From positions 1 to 5,863 of the forward strand of contig JAQTTS010000141.1 in the NCBI GenBank assembly GCA_028710655.1: 5,863 bases of DNA, in the 5' to 3' direction. The DNA is from Dehalococcoidales bacterium. GTDB lineage: Bacteria > Chloroflexota > Dehalococcoidia > Dehalococcoidales > UBA5760. The notes beneath the pieces were generated by a model. That model was given only the letters and a program-made list of their open reading frames with translations. It was not told where the DNA came from and made no database searches. Made by a program: the position numbers and the translations under genes. Below, piece by piece: positions 1-5,611 of this stretch. How positions within the stretch are numbered: the stretch's first letter is position 1; the number at the start of each line of letters is the position of its first letter.

Positions 1-669
1 CTTTTCATAGTCCGGCTTGGTCATGTTTGCCAGCCACTTCTGCTGTTCAAGTTCATTGGTAAAGGTAGGCTGATTCTGAAACCCGCCCGCCCATGCCTTG
101 CCAAGTTGCTCATCCCTTGCCGTCGCAATCTGACTCTGCTGCTCCGAGAGTTGCGGGAGCCAGCCGAGCTTACGGAGTTCGGCGGCATACGCCGGATACT
201 GCTGCATCTTCTGGACATGGCCGAATATGGCCTCTTCATCAAGCGGATTGCCGGGGATAAGGCCGGAGACATGCCGGGAAAGCAGGGCATCGGAGTCTTC
301 CGACGCGGGGATTCCCCGCTTCTGCATCTCATTGGTGAGGGCGGTATACGCCGAACCTTTATAGATAGTATCGCCGGTGATGCCAAACCGAGTAGCTTCT
401 TCCCCTGAAAGGAAAGATTGATTACCCAGGGCATCCCGTTTGACAGTGTAAGACATGAGCATATCGGCCAGCCCGCCCAGTGTCTTGAAGGCATTGATGT
501 CGTAGGGAACGGGTATCAGGATTTCGATTGTCCCGCCGAAACCGTCATCAAGTTCTTCCCCGAACTCCCAATAGATAGGTATAGTCGAACCATCGGGGAG
601 CGTGATTTCAGGCGGTAGCTCGGCCAGTGGTTTATTCCAGTTGGTATTTCCGCCTCTTTGAGTCGTCAT
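1..669 (-). CDS. Unrecognised phage protein downstream of portal, C-terminus outside window
   Basis: An open frame of 223 codons runs without a stop from an ATG at 669 to the left edge, so the C-terminus is missing. The ATG overlaps the portal stop as ATGA (stop 666-668), and AGGTGAGG lies just upstream, which supports both the start and translational coupling. The protein begins MTTQRGGNTNWNKPL. Residues 20-60 look like a beta-rich segment with many acidic and aromatic residues (IPIYWEFGEELDDGFGG). Residues 145-215 are Gln-rich and probably helical. I see no signal peptide, membrane segment or catalytic motif. I do not recognise the family. Its place directly after the portal suggests a head-assembly, scaffolding or other virion protein, but that is inferred from position only. 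A 157-codon open frame at 21-494 on the same strand is in a different frame and is rich in Arg, Ser and Pro, as expected of a shadow. Confidence 0.85.
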   Translation of the reverse strand, partial: MTTQRGGNTNWNKPLAELPPEITLPDGSTIPIYWEFGEELDDGFGGTIEILIPVPYDINAFKTLGGLADMLMSYTVKRDALGNQSFLSGEEATRFGITGDTIYKGSAYTALTNEMQKRGIPASEDSDALLSRHVSGLIPGNPLDEEAIFGHVQKMQQYPAYAAELRKLGWLPQLSEQQSQIATARDEQLGKAWAGGFQNQPTFTNELEQQKWLANMTKPDYEK

Positions 670-2516
670 AGCAACGCCTCACCTGAAGATGAAACTAAAC
701 GAGGGCTGGCTTTACTGGCCGCCCTCTCTTCCTGCGTCTGAGGTCTCCGGCTAAGGCCGGGTGGTCCAACTCCGAGCATCGCCCGTCCTACATCCGGTGA
801 GCGCCGCGCTTCCGGCGGGGACTGGCTGGACGGAACGCCCGGAGCGCCGGGGACTTCGGGGATTCCCTGCCGCATCCCCATCTCCATTTCCTTAATCATA
901 ATGTACCGCTTGAGAGCTTCCGCCTGCGGGTACATCTTCATCGCGGTGTAATACTCTACCCGCTCCCACATGCGCTCGATAATTTCAATGCCCATGACGA
1001 ACGGGTCATTGGAGACCATATCGTCCTGTATCCGTTGCTTCTCCTGGTCGGTATCCTGAATGTCCAGCATGGTCTCCCACGCCGTCTCGCGGGAAAGAAC
1101 GCCGGACTGTATCGCCTGCACCGCGTTCAAGATAGCCTGAGTCTTGTCAAACTGATTCTGGAGCGGTATATCTACCTCGACGTAAATCCGCTCCGGCACG
1201 TCTTCCGGTTTGAACTCTTCAATAAAGGACAGGCCGCGCTTTAGGGAGTAGGGGTCTTCCGTCGAAAGGGTGATGCTCCCCGAGTTCCCTGTCCTGAAGA
1301 GGTACAGGAAGTCGCTCATCAGGGTAGAAATGGCGAAGTTGACCGCGTTGGTGTACGGGCCCAGCCGGTATTTGATGGCGTTCATAAGCTGGTTAATGGC
1401 AAAACCGGAGGTTTCTACCGACAACCCTCCGTAAACCACGTTGGGGAACGCGCCTTTCTGCATCTGCCCGTTGATATACTGCATCAGCATATCCACATCC
1501 TGGGGAGTGGTCGCGTGCTTCAGGAGTTCAATCGAGTCCGCCAGCTTCAAGGGGATATTACTGCCGTAACCCTTGATGTCTTCAGGCTTGATTGGAGCCA
1601 TGCCGGTGCGAGTCTTGGTCACGATGTTGGGGTAAGCCGTCTCCGCCATGATAGTCGCCCTGAGCGAGAGCATGGTATTGGTGTACTGAATCATGTCCAC
1701 ATCAGCCGCGATAATGGCCTCGCCCTGGCGCATTATCCAGTTATCGGTCATCTTGTCTGGCATACCCACCATGCCGTAATGAATCGGGATTTCCCTGAGT
1801 TTGGTATGGTGAGTCAGTTCTTTCGCCAGTACGCCGTTGATAGTGATAGCGTTGTAAATCTTCTTGCCGTCGCGCACCCAATAGTTGACGACCTTCGGCT
1901 TCTGACCTTCCTTCGGGTCTTCATACTCGAATTTAAGCCCCTTCTGCTGGAAATCCCACGCCATACCCTCCGCCGTGATTTTGTCGGTCTCGTAAGCCCG
2001 TACAACCTTTACCAACCCGTCCTTGTCCCACTTGGGGTAGACGGTCATGGGGTCAAGGATGTCGGCTACAAACTCGATGCCGTCCTGCCCTTTTTCGATG
2101 CCGGAGTAGTAAGCATAATGGCCGAGGAGAATCCAGTAGGCGAAGTCATAGAGCCATGAAGTATTACCCATACGTCCGGCTTTCCGGTTCAACTGACGCC
2201 AGATACCGAGACAAAGACGCTCCGCCTTGTTCATCTTCTGCTTCTCTTCCGGGGAGAAGTTTATCGGGATCGGCAAGCGGAACTTAGGCGGAGTCAAACT
2301 GACCATCGCCCTAGCCGTATCGAAGAAGACCTTCGGCTCGTTAGTCCACCATCTGGTCTTGTCGGTCTTTTCCTTTTCGTTCTTAATAAGATGCACGACT
2401 TTCCGGTCTTCAAGCATCTGGCTGTTGCGATTAGCCCAGAAAGTCGTAAGCTCCTGCGTATCCGTCTCGATAAGCTGGAGCTGGTCATCCTTTTTGAGAT
2501 TATCTAATTCTGCCAT
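666..2516 (-). CDS. Phage portal protein
   Basis: A 616-residue protein that I assign as the portal. The portal is the dodecameric ring at the unique capsid vertex through which the terminase motor drives DNA and to which the tail joins. Supporting features are the position directly after the large terminase, a length in the usual range for larger portals, and portal-like segments. An N-terminal helical region contains RWWTNEPKVFFDTARAMVSL (about 55-74). A central alpha/beta region (about 145-250) includes DILDPMTVYPKWD. A clip/stem-like part contains ETSGFAINQLMNAIKYRLGP (368-387) followed by long helices. A C-terminal helical region (about 452-500) has the pattern SGVLSRETAWETMLDIQDTD, then QEKQRIQDDM. 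Residues 550-616 form a Pro/Ser/Arg-rich, probably disordered tail. The ATG at 2516 follows the terminase stop (TAA 2518-2520) after one base, with only a weak upstream SD, so it is probably translated by coupling. Confidence rests on motif memory and gene order rather than on a search. Confidence 0.88.
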   Translation of the reverse strand: MAELDNLKKDDQLQLIETDTQELTTFWANRNSQMLEDRKVVHLIKNEKEKTDKTRWWTNEPKVFFDTARAMVSLTPPKFRLPIPINFSPEEKQKMNKAERLCLGIWRQLNRKAGRMGNTSWLYDFAYWILLGHYAYYSGIEKGQDGIEFVADILDPMTVYPKWDKDGLVKVVRAYETDKITAEGMAWDFQQKGLKFEYEDPKEGQKPKVVNYWVRDGKKIYNAITINGVLAKELTHHTKLREIPIHYGMVGMPDKMTDNWIMRQGEAIIAADVDMIQYTNTMLSLRATIMAETAYPNIVTKTRTGMAPIKPEDIKGYGSNIPLKLADSIELLKHATTPQDVDMLMQYINGQMQKGAFPNVVYGGLSVETSGFAINQLMNAIKYRLGPYTNAVNFAISTLMSDFLYLFRTGNSGSITLSTEDPYSLKRGLSFIEEFKPEDVPERIYVEVDIPLQNQFDKTQAILNAVQAIQSGVLSRETAWETMLDIQDTDQEKQRIQDDMVSNDPFVMGIEIIERMWERVEYYTAMKMYPQAEALKRYIMIKEMEMGMRQGIPEVPGAPGVPSSQSPPEARRSPDVGRAMLGVGPPGLSRRPQTQEERAASKASPRLVSSSGEALL

Positions 2517-2517
2517 C

Positions 2518-4026
2518 TTACAATCTCACGTATGAGGTCACGCGTGCGCGTCCCTCATCAATAATCGGCGTCTGCTCCCGAATCTGGAGCGCGATACTCA
2601 CGGCGTCCCACTCGTCATCGTGCCCACCAAAGGTCGGTTTCACCTTGCCGCCGCCTGCCACCCCTTCCCAGGTCAAGCCTGCCGCCTCGGTCACGAAGTT
2701 CTCCGACCAGCTTATCAAGTCCTGTGCCCTGATTGCCGCTACCAGGTCAGTTACCATCGTCGGTTTCGTCTTGAGCGAAGTCTTCCATCCGGGTTCATTC
2801 CGCGTTGCCTGAAGGATGTCGTCATAGTCCACATGGTAGTAAAGGTTCGGATAGTCCTTCTCAAGCAGCGTCCTCAAAACGGAGTGCCCGTGCCCTGCTC
2901 TTTCAACCGCAATAAGCGCCTGATTGAAACGGAGTCCCAGCCGGAACACCTTTTCCGCAAACAGGTCGGGGGGCATCCGGCCTTTTATCCTTGCCACATA
3001 TTCCAGCGTCCTCACGTCCAGCACGGAGGCTACGGAGAAGTCACCCTTCTCATATCCGGCTGCCACGTCCACACCCATGACGTATTTGCGCCCGCCGATA
3101 ACATCTTTCCAGATAGCCGTGTGGTCGTCTTCCATGCGCGGCTCTTTGATCGCCAGGTAGTACGGCTTCAGAATCACACCGGAGACCACCGCAATATCGC
3201 TGCTGAGCCAGCAGTCCTGGTCGCTTTCAGGGTATTCCTGGAAGAAAAGCTCTTTAAGCTCGGATTGTTTCAAGCGCCGGAAAGCAATCTGGCCTTCCGT
3301 CAGATTGTAGTGCTTGACCATCAGTTTTTCGTCTGAGGTCAATTCCAGCTTCTTCTCTACCGGCAGGGTGTAGTTCGGGTCCCACCACCAGGGGTAGAAG
3401 TGCGCCTTGTACGGTATGTCGTTCCGCTTGGCCGACATATAAAGCTCGTAGAAGATACCGGCCCGTCCCCGGGGTGTGCTCTCAATGGTCATCACGCCGT
3501 CCAGTGGGACTGTCTGCGAGATACCGGCGTAAAGGTCTCTCGCCCTCTGCTCCTGCCAGCGGGATGTCTCGGAAAGATGCACACAATTTAGAGTGTGGCC
3601 GATACCGAGCGAGTCTGACTTGGCCGAGTCAATGTAGATGTAGTTATCAATCAAAGGGAACCGGATGCGGTAGGCCGAACTCCAGTCCACCTTCGGCTGC
3701 TTCTCTTTCGGCAAGTTCCGCCAGAACCGGTGTACGTTCTGAAGCAGGAACTCGGAGGTCTCCGTATCGTGCGTGATAATCGCCTGTCTCTGAAAAGGGA
3801 GGGTGAAAAGAGCGCAGGCATCGTCGGCCTCAATACCGGTGGAGAAACCCATCTGACGGCCTTTCAAGACAATATCGCGGTGCGTCCGGTGTCTGATGTA
3901 GTCCTTCTGGGCAGGCCAAAGCATCATCGGTACGAGCTTCGAGTCTTTGGTCATCACGAACAGGTTCGACTCGACATATTTAATACGCTCTTCGGCGGGT
4001 ATCCCGAAGAGGTCGGTTTGAGACAT
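2518..4026 (-). CDS. terL: Terminase large subunit (ATPase/nuclease packaging motor)
   Basis: A 502-residue TerL, the motor that translocates DNA into the prohead and cuts concatemers. The N-terminal ATPase carries an adenine-pocket-like WPAQKDYIR (37-45), a TerL-type Walker A KGRQMGFST (55-63), a Walker B region LNCVHLSE ending in S152-E153, and a coupling motif IESTPRG (181-187). The C-terminal RNase H-fold nuclease has the expected acidic residues: D320 in VMGVDVAAG, E375 in IAVERAGHG, and D470, D471 and D474 in GGHDDEWDAVSIAL. The length is typical and both domains look intact. In Walker B the residue before the catalytic Glu is Ser rather than Asp; to my knowledge SE variants occur in related terminases. 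The ATG at 4026 is fixed because the codon before it is an in-frame TAG (4027-4029), and AAGGGG nine bases upstream is a good SD. That TAG also ends an upstream mini-ORF. Confidence 0.96.
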   Translation of the reverse strand: MSQTDLFGIPAEERIKYVESNLFVMTKDSKLVPMMLWPAQKDYIRHRTHRDIVLKGRQMGFSTGIEADDACALFTLPFQRQAIITHDTETSEFLLQNVHRFWRNLPKEKQPKVDWSSAYRIRFPLIDNYIYIDSAKSDSLGIGHTLNCVHLSETSRWQEQRARDLYAGISQTVPLDGVMTIESTPRGRAGIFYELYMSAKRNDIPYKAHFYPWWWDPNYTLPVEKKLELTSDEKLMVKHYNLTEGQIAFRRLKQSELKELFFQEYPESDQDCWLSSDIAVVSGVILKPYYLAIKEPRMEDDHTAIWKDVIGGRKYVMGVDVAAGYEKGDFSVASVLDVRTLEYVARIKGRMPPDLFAEKVFRLGLRFNQALIAVERAGHGHSVLRTLLEKDYPNLYYHVDYDDILQATRNEPGWKTSLKTKPTMVTDLVAAIRAQDLISWSENFVTEAAGLTWEGVAGGGKVKPTFGGHDDEWDAVSIALQIREQTPIIDEGRARVTSYVRL

Positions 4027-4062
4027 CTACCGTTTCCCCTTTTTCTTACCTTTGCACGGCAT
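4027..4062 (-). CDS. 11-codon basic mini-ORF abutting terL
   Basis: A possible peptide MPCKGKKKGKR, followed by TAG. It has its own SD (TTAGGAG, 4070-4076) about seven bases before the ATG, which is better than expected by chance. The TAG touches the terL ATG with no spacer and lies in the same frame, so ribosomes finishing here could restart directly on terL, and readthrough would add an 11-residue basic extension to the terminase. The cautious reading is that its Lys and Gly codons are simply the purine-rich SD and enhancer sequence of terL (AAAAAGGGG lies within it). Whether a stable peptide is made cannot be told from the sequence. If it is made, its charge would suit nucleic-acid binding, but no function is claimed. 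Confidence 0.35.
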   Translation of the reverse strand: MPCKGKKKGKR

Positions 4063-4072
4063 GTTTACGCTC

Positions 4073-4216
4073 CTAATTCAACCAGACGTGAATCGCTTTC
4101 AGTTCCCCGCGCTTCAGCCTGGGATACGCTCCCGCATCATATTCCCACTGGTAAGGAACCATCTCCTCAAGGCAGTAGTATTCGAGAACGTCTATTTCTT
4201 CATACTCAGATTTCAT
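4073..4216 (-). CDS. 47-aa acidic protein between small and large terminase genes
   Basis: An open frame of 47 codons beginning MKSEYEEIDVLEYYCLEEMV and ending AIHVWLN, then TAG (4073-4075). The start ATG (4214-4216) overlaps the small terminase stop as ATGA, and a purine-rich SD (GAAGAGGG) lies seven or so bases upstream. The product is acidic (about 10 Asp/Glu to 5 Lys/Arg) and aromatic-rich, with four Tyr in the first 25 residues and two Trp. It has no membrane segment or known motif. It fills what would otherwise be a gap in a cluster with almost no spare bases, which supports it being a real gene. I do not recognise it. A small accessory packaging or terminase-assembly factor is one guess from context. 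Confidence 0.7.
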   Translation of the reverse strand: MKSEYEEIDVLEYYCLEEMVPYQWEYDAGAYPRLKRGELKAIHVWLN

Positions 4217-4656
4217 TTAACCCTCTTCCCTTCTCTTACCTGCCGGTCATACGCCGTCCCGTCCTCTACCGGCGCTTTCGTTATCTTCATCTTGAACAGG
4301 TCAACCACCGCTTTAAGCTGGCTCGGTGAAAGATCATCCAGCGGCTTCTTGACAAGCTCCTGCATCAGCTTCTCAACGCCCCGCTCTATCTCAAGCCGCC
4401 TCTGCTCTAACGCCTCCTCTTCATAGTCCTTCCGGTTTTCCAGTATCCAGTCTATCCGCCCCATCTGGTCACGGACTTCCCACATCTCCGGCGTCTTCCG
4501 GTTTATCCCGACACTCTTGACCGCCTCGTCATGGCTCTCCCCTACCAGCCTGTGCCAGACATAATCACGCTGCGCGGGAGTCAACCCTTCACACGCCGCC
4601 GCTAACCCTTTGCCCCGGTACCGCTCGAAATCTTCCTTGATTTGACTCGGTTCCAC
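4213..4656 (-). CDS. terS: Probable terminase small subunit
   Basis: A 147-residue protein that probably recognises the packaging site and loads TerL on phage DNA. Residues 25-60 (from LTPAQRDYVWHRLVGES through EAVKSVGINRKTPEMWE) read as a helix-turn-helix of the small-terminase type: TPAQR opening helix, a G-E-S-x-x-E-A turn/helix, then an NRKTPEMW recognition helix. Residues 60-125 are strongly helical and charged (EEEALEQRRLEIERGVEKLMQELV), fitting the oligomerisation segment of TerS rings. The C-terminus is basic (REGKRVK). Translation starts at GTG (4654-4656), because an in-frame TAA precedes it directly and the next Met is at residue 58. GAGGGG upstream serves as SD, at the end of the preceding gene 14 bases away. 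The location two small frames upstream of terL supports the call. A general HTH regulator is the alternative. Confidence 0.75.
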   Translation of the reverse strand: MEPSQIKEDFERYRGKGLAAACEGLTPAQRDYVWHRLVGESHDEAVKSVGINRKTPEMWEVRDQMGRIDWILENRKDYEEEALEQRRLEIERGVEKLMQELVKKPLDDLSPSQLKAVVDLFKMKITKAPVEDGTAYDRQVREGKRVK

Positions 4657-4670
4657 TTATTGTCGCCCCC

Positions 4671-5078
4671 TCATATTCCAGTTAAATAGTCCCTCGCTAT
4701 CTTCTCCGCCTCTGCTATGATTTCTCCTGTCTCTGTGCTGACTATCTTCTCCCCTGGCTTCAAATGACGCCGCCTGAATACCAGCTTCATGTCTTGCTCA
4801 ATCTGGTCTGCCTCAAGATTCGCTTCCGCTAAACCATCCTTTAACTTCTCCTTCATCCGCCGCGAAAGCGAAAACCCCTGTACAAAGTCACTTACATCCC
4901 GAAGCCTGAAAAATAACTTCGAGTGACCATTCCTTACCGATACCAGTATGCACGGATACGGATTGTCTCTCGTCGGCTTCGGTACGAATAACTCTAAGTC
5001 TATGTAACACTTCGCATTGTACGGGTCTTCTATCTTCTTCCTTACCCATGCCAACTTCTGTATGTATCCTTTACTCAT
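4671..5078 (-). CDS. Unrecognised 135-aa protein, first gene of the leftward cluster
   Basis: A 135-residue protein that opens the leftward packaging cluster. I chose the ATG at 5076-5078 because AAGGTG (5085-5090) is correctly spaced from it. A GTG three codons upstream (5085-5087) sits inside that same SD and is unlikely to be used. Residues 1-18 are basic (MSKGYIQKLAWVRKKI). Residues 22-60 look beta-rich (AKCYIDLELFVPKP, then CILVSVRNGHSKLFFRL). Residues 62-135 look mainly helical with alternating charge, including MKEKLKDGLAEANLEADQIE and a run RRR at 102-104. There is no signal peptide or transmembrane segment. I do not recognise a family and see no catalytic motif. Position ahead of terS suggests a late-region regulator, packaging accessory or DNA-binding protein, all unproven. 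It ends 14 bases before the terS start. Confidence 0.8.
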   Translation of the reverse strand: MSKGYIQKLAWVRKKIEDPYNAKCYIDLELFVPKPTRDNPYPCILVSVRNGHSKLFFRLRDVSDFVQGFSLSRRMKEKLKDGLAEANLEADQIEQDMKLVFRRRHLKPGEKIVSTETGEIIAEAEKIARDYLTGI

Positions 5079-5105
5079 GATGTACACCTTTTTGAGACTA
5101 ATCCG

Positions 5106-5131
5106 TTATTCAATTGATTAATTATTCAATT
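5106..5131. repeat. AT-rich direct repeat and near-palindrome, possible operator
   Basis: TTATTCAATT occurs twice (5106-5115 and 5122-5131), 16 bases apart. The overlapping ATTGATTAATTATTCAAT (5113-5130) is a palindrome in 16 of 18 positions, with a further matching pair at 5112/5131. It lies about 35 bases upstream of the start of the first leftward gene, where an operator or promoter would be expected. I could not fit a good -35/-10 pair to it. Its regulatory role is inferred from position and symmetry. Confidence 0.4.
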
Positions 5132-5134
5132 AAT

Positions 5135-5158
5135 GCGGCACGCCTGAAACCGTGCCGC
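5135..5158. other. Perfect 8-bp GC-rich hairpin
   Basis: GCGGCACG (5135-5142) and CGTGCCGC (5151-5158) pair perfectly around an 8-base loop. On the minus strand it is followed by AT-rich sequence without a clear T run, and on the plus strand by a mixed C/T stretch. It is therefore not a typical Rho-independent terminator in either direction. In a leftward transcript it would lie in the 5' leader of the packaging cluster, where it could stabilise the message or act as an attenuator. Confidence 0.5.
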
Positions 5159-5291
5159 CCCTCTTTCTTGCTTACCAACCTTGATCACTGGCAACTACCT
5201 TGCTTTACCCCGTTCCCCTGTGTTACTATTCCTTATTCACCCACTCGATTCTGGAACATTTTCGTGAGAGCGACCAAGTTACGTCCTGCGT

Positions 5292-5326
5292 TTCCTCCGG
5301 CGAGGAAGTCCCCCACCCCCTCCCCC
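5292..5326 (-). other. Hairpin next to three G5 runs on the minus strand
   Basis: On the minus strand three runs of five G are separated by single bases (plus-strand C runs at 5310-5314, 5316-5320 and 5322-5326), with extra GG doublets nearby. Next to them TTCCTC (5292-5297) and GAGGAA (5302-5307) form a perfect 6-bp stem with a 4-base loop. A leftward RNA would carry the G runs followed by this hairpin. A four-run, three-tetrad quadruplex is not complete from these runs alone, so quadruplex formation is only possible, not shown. Confidence 0.4.
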
Positions 5327-5402
5327 TGCCTCTTTCATAGTCCAAAACGAGCCTGATTCGACATAAGGACTATAGTGCGAACCAATCTTATGCGTACGGG
5401 AC

Positions 5403-5424
5403 TATATGCGGGATTGCGCATATA
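5403..5424. other. Perfect 8-bp inverted repeat TATATGCG/CGCATATA
   Basis: TATATGCG (5403-5410) and CGCATATA (5417-5424) are exact inverted repeats around six bases. The neighbouring sequence repeats parts of it: GGACTATA occurs at 5367-5374 and 5399-5406, and CTTATGCG lies at 5387-5394. CATAAG/CTTATG (5362-5367 and 5387-5392) is a second inverted pair. The arms could pair in alternative ways, as in a switchable RNA or a recombination/protein-binding site. No T run follows, so it is not a terminator. Confidence 0.4.
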
Positions 5425-5439
5425 AGGTAGAGGGGATGC

Positions 5440-5475
5440 TATCAAGTCCAATCTCAGGAATTACCCAACTTGATA
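5440..5475. other. Perfect 8-bp inverted repeat TATCAAGT/ACTTGATA
   Basis: TATCAAGT (5440-5447) and ACTTGATA (5468-5475) are exact inverted repeats with a 20-base interval. Spacing and lack of a T run argue against a terminator. It could be a stem in a structured RNA or a pair of binding sites, for example in an attachment site. A 17-codon frame on the plus strand (5436-5489) spans it but is probably chance. Confidence 0.35.
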
Positions 5476-5484
5476 TTCAGCCCA

Positions 5485-5540
5485 GGTGATGTCCGCGCCG
5501 GTCTCTCTCTGGCGATGACCGCGCCCGGTGATATGCGCGT
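5485..5540. repeat. GC-rich imperfect direct repeats
   Basis: GGTGATGTCCGCGCCGGT (5485-5502) is repeated as GGCGATGACCGCGCCCGGT (5511-5529), differing by two substitutions and one inserted base. A shorter partial copy, GGTGATATGCGCGT, begins inside the end of the second (5527-5540). Within them CGGTC (5499-5503) pairs with GACCG (5517-5521), and GCG/CGC extends the stem past one bulged base. The first two repeats lie 26 bases apart, start to start. Protein-binding iterons or an RNA hairpin are both possible. Confidence 0.45.
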
Positions 5541-5550
5541 AATAAAGTAG

Positions 5551-5589
5551 TCAGAAACAAAACAGCCCGCTCCGGTTTCCCGTGCGGGC
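5551..5589 (-). terminator. Rho-independent terminator, leftward
   Basis: On the minus strand GCCCGC (5584-5589) and GCGGGC (5565-5570) form a 6-bp GC stem. The apical part CGG-GAAA-CCG can form a second short stem closed by a GNRA-type tetraloop. The stem is followed directly by TGTTTTGTTTCTG, a T-rich tract. The plus strand lacks a T run after the hairpin, so the signal acts on leftward transcription. No convincing leftward gene lies between it and the rightward gene at 5846. It may therefore end a small RNA, or insulate the packaging cluster from upstream transcription. Confidence 0.65.
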
Positions 5590-5611
5590 GTACAATAATA
5601 GTCTTACCTCT

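Noticed and set aside
21..494. 157-codon minus-strand open frame
   Set aside because: Different frame from the 223-codon frame that starts in an ATGA overlap with the portal stop. Its Arg/Ser/Pro-rich composition is that of a shadow, while the chosen frame reads like a protein.
1515..2159. 214-codon plus-strand open frame opposite the portal gene
   Set aside because: Antisense to a well-supported portal CDS, with His/Val/Arg-rich composition and no SD context. The same reasoning removes the plus-strand frames opposite the terminase (2620-3336, 3474-3776, 3730-4329).
4027..4029. Recoding of TAG as sense (alternative code phage)
   Set aside because: The 47-aa gene also ends in TAG at a sensible place, and other genes use TAA and TGA normally. 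No in-frame TAG occurs inside a conserved gene, so there is no sign of recoding.
5279..5338. Minus-strand 19-codon frame MKEAGGGGGGLPRRRKRRT
   Set aside because: Basic and Gly-rich only because it translates the G runs. No SD ahead of its ATG.
5114..5356. 80-codon plus-strand frame starting with TTG
   Set aside because: No SD, rare start codon, and composition dominated by Pro from the C-rich runs. It crosses hairpins and the G5/C5 block.
5341..5480. tRNA or tmRNA-like gene
   Set aside because: Several stems are present, but I found no T-arm GTTCRAnYC match with a paired stem nor a cloverleaf arrangement on either strand.
5436..5489. Plus-strand 17-codon frame MLSSPISGITQLDIQPR
   Set aside because: Has purines upstream, but the spacing is poor, it is very short and it spans an inverted repeat. 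Left as a possible leader peptide without support.
5485..5540. CRISPR array
   Set aside because: Only two to three imperfect, closely spaced GC-rich repeats with no unique spacers of regular length.
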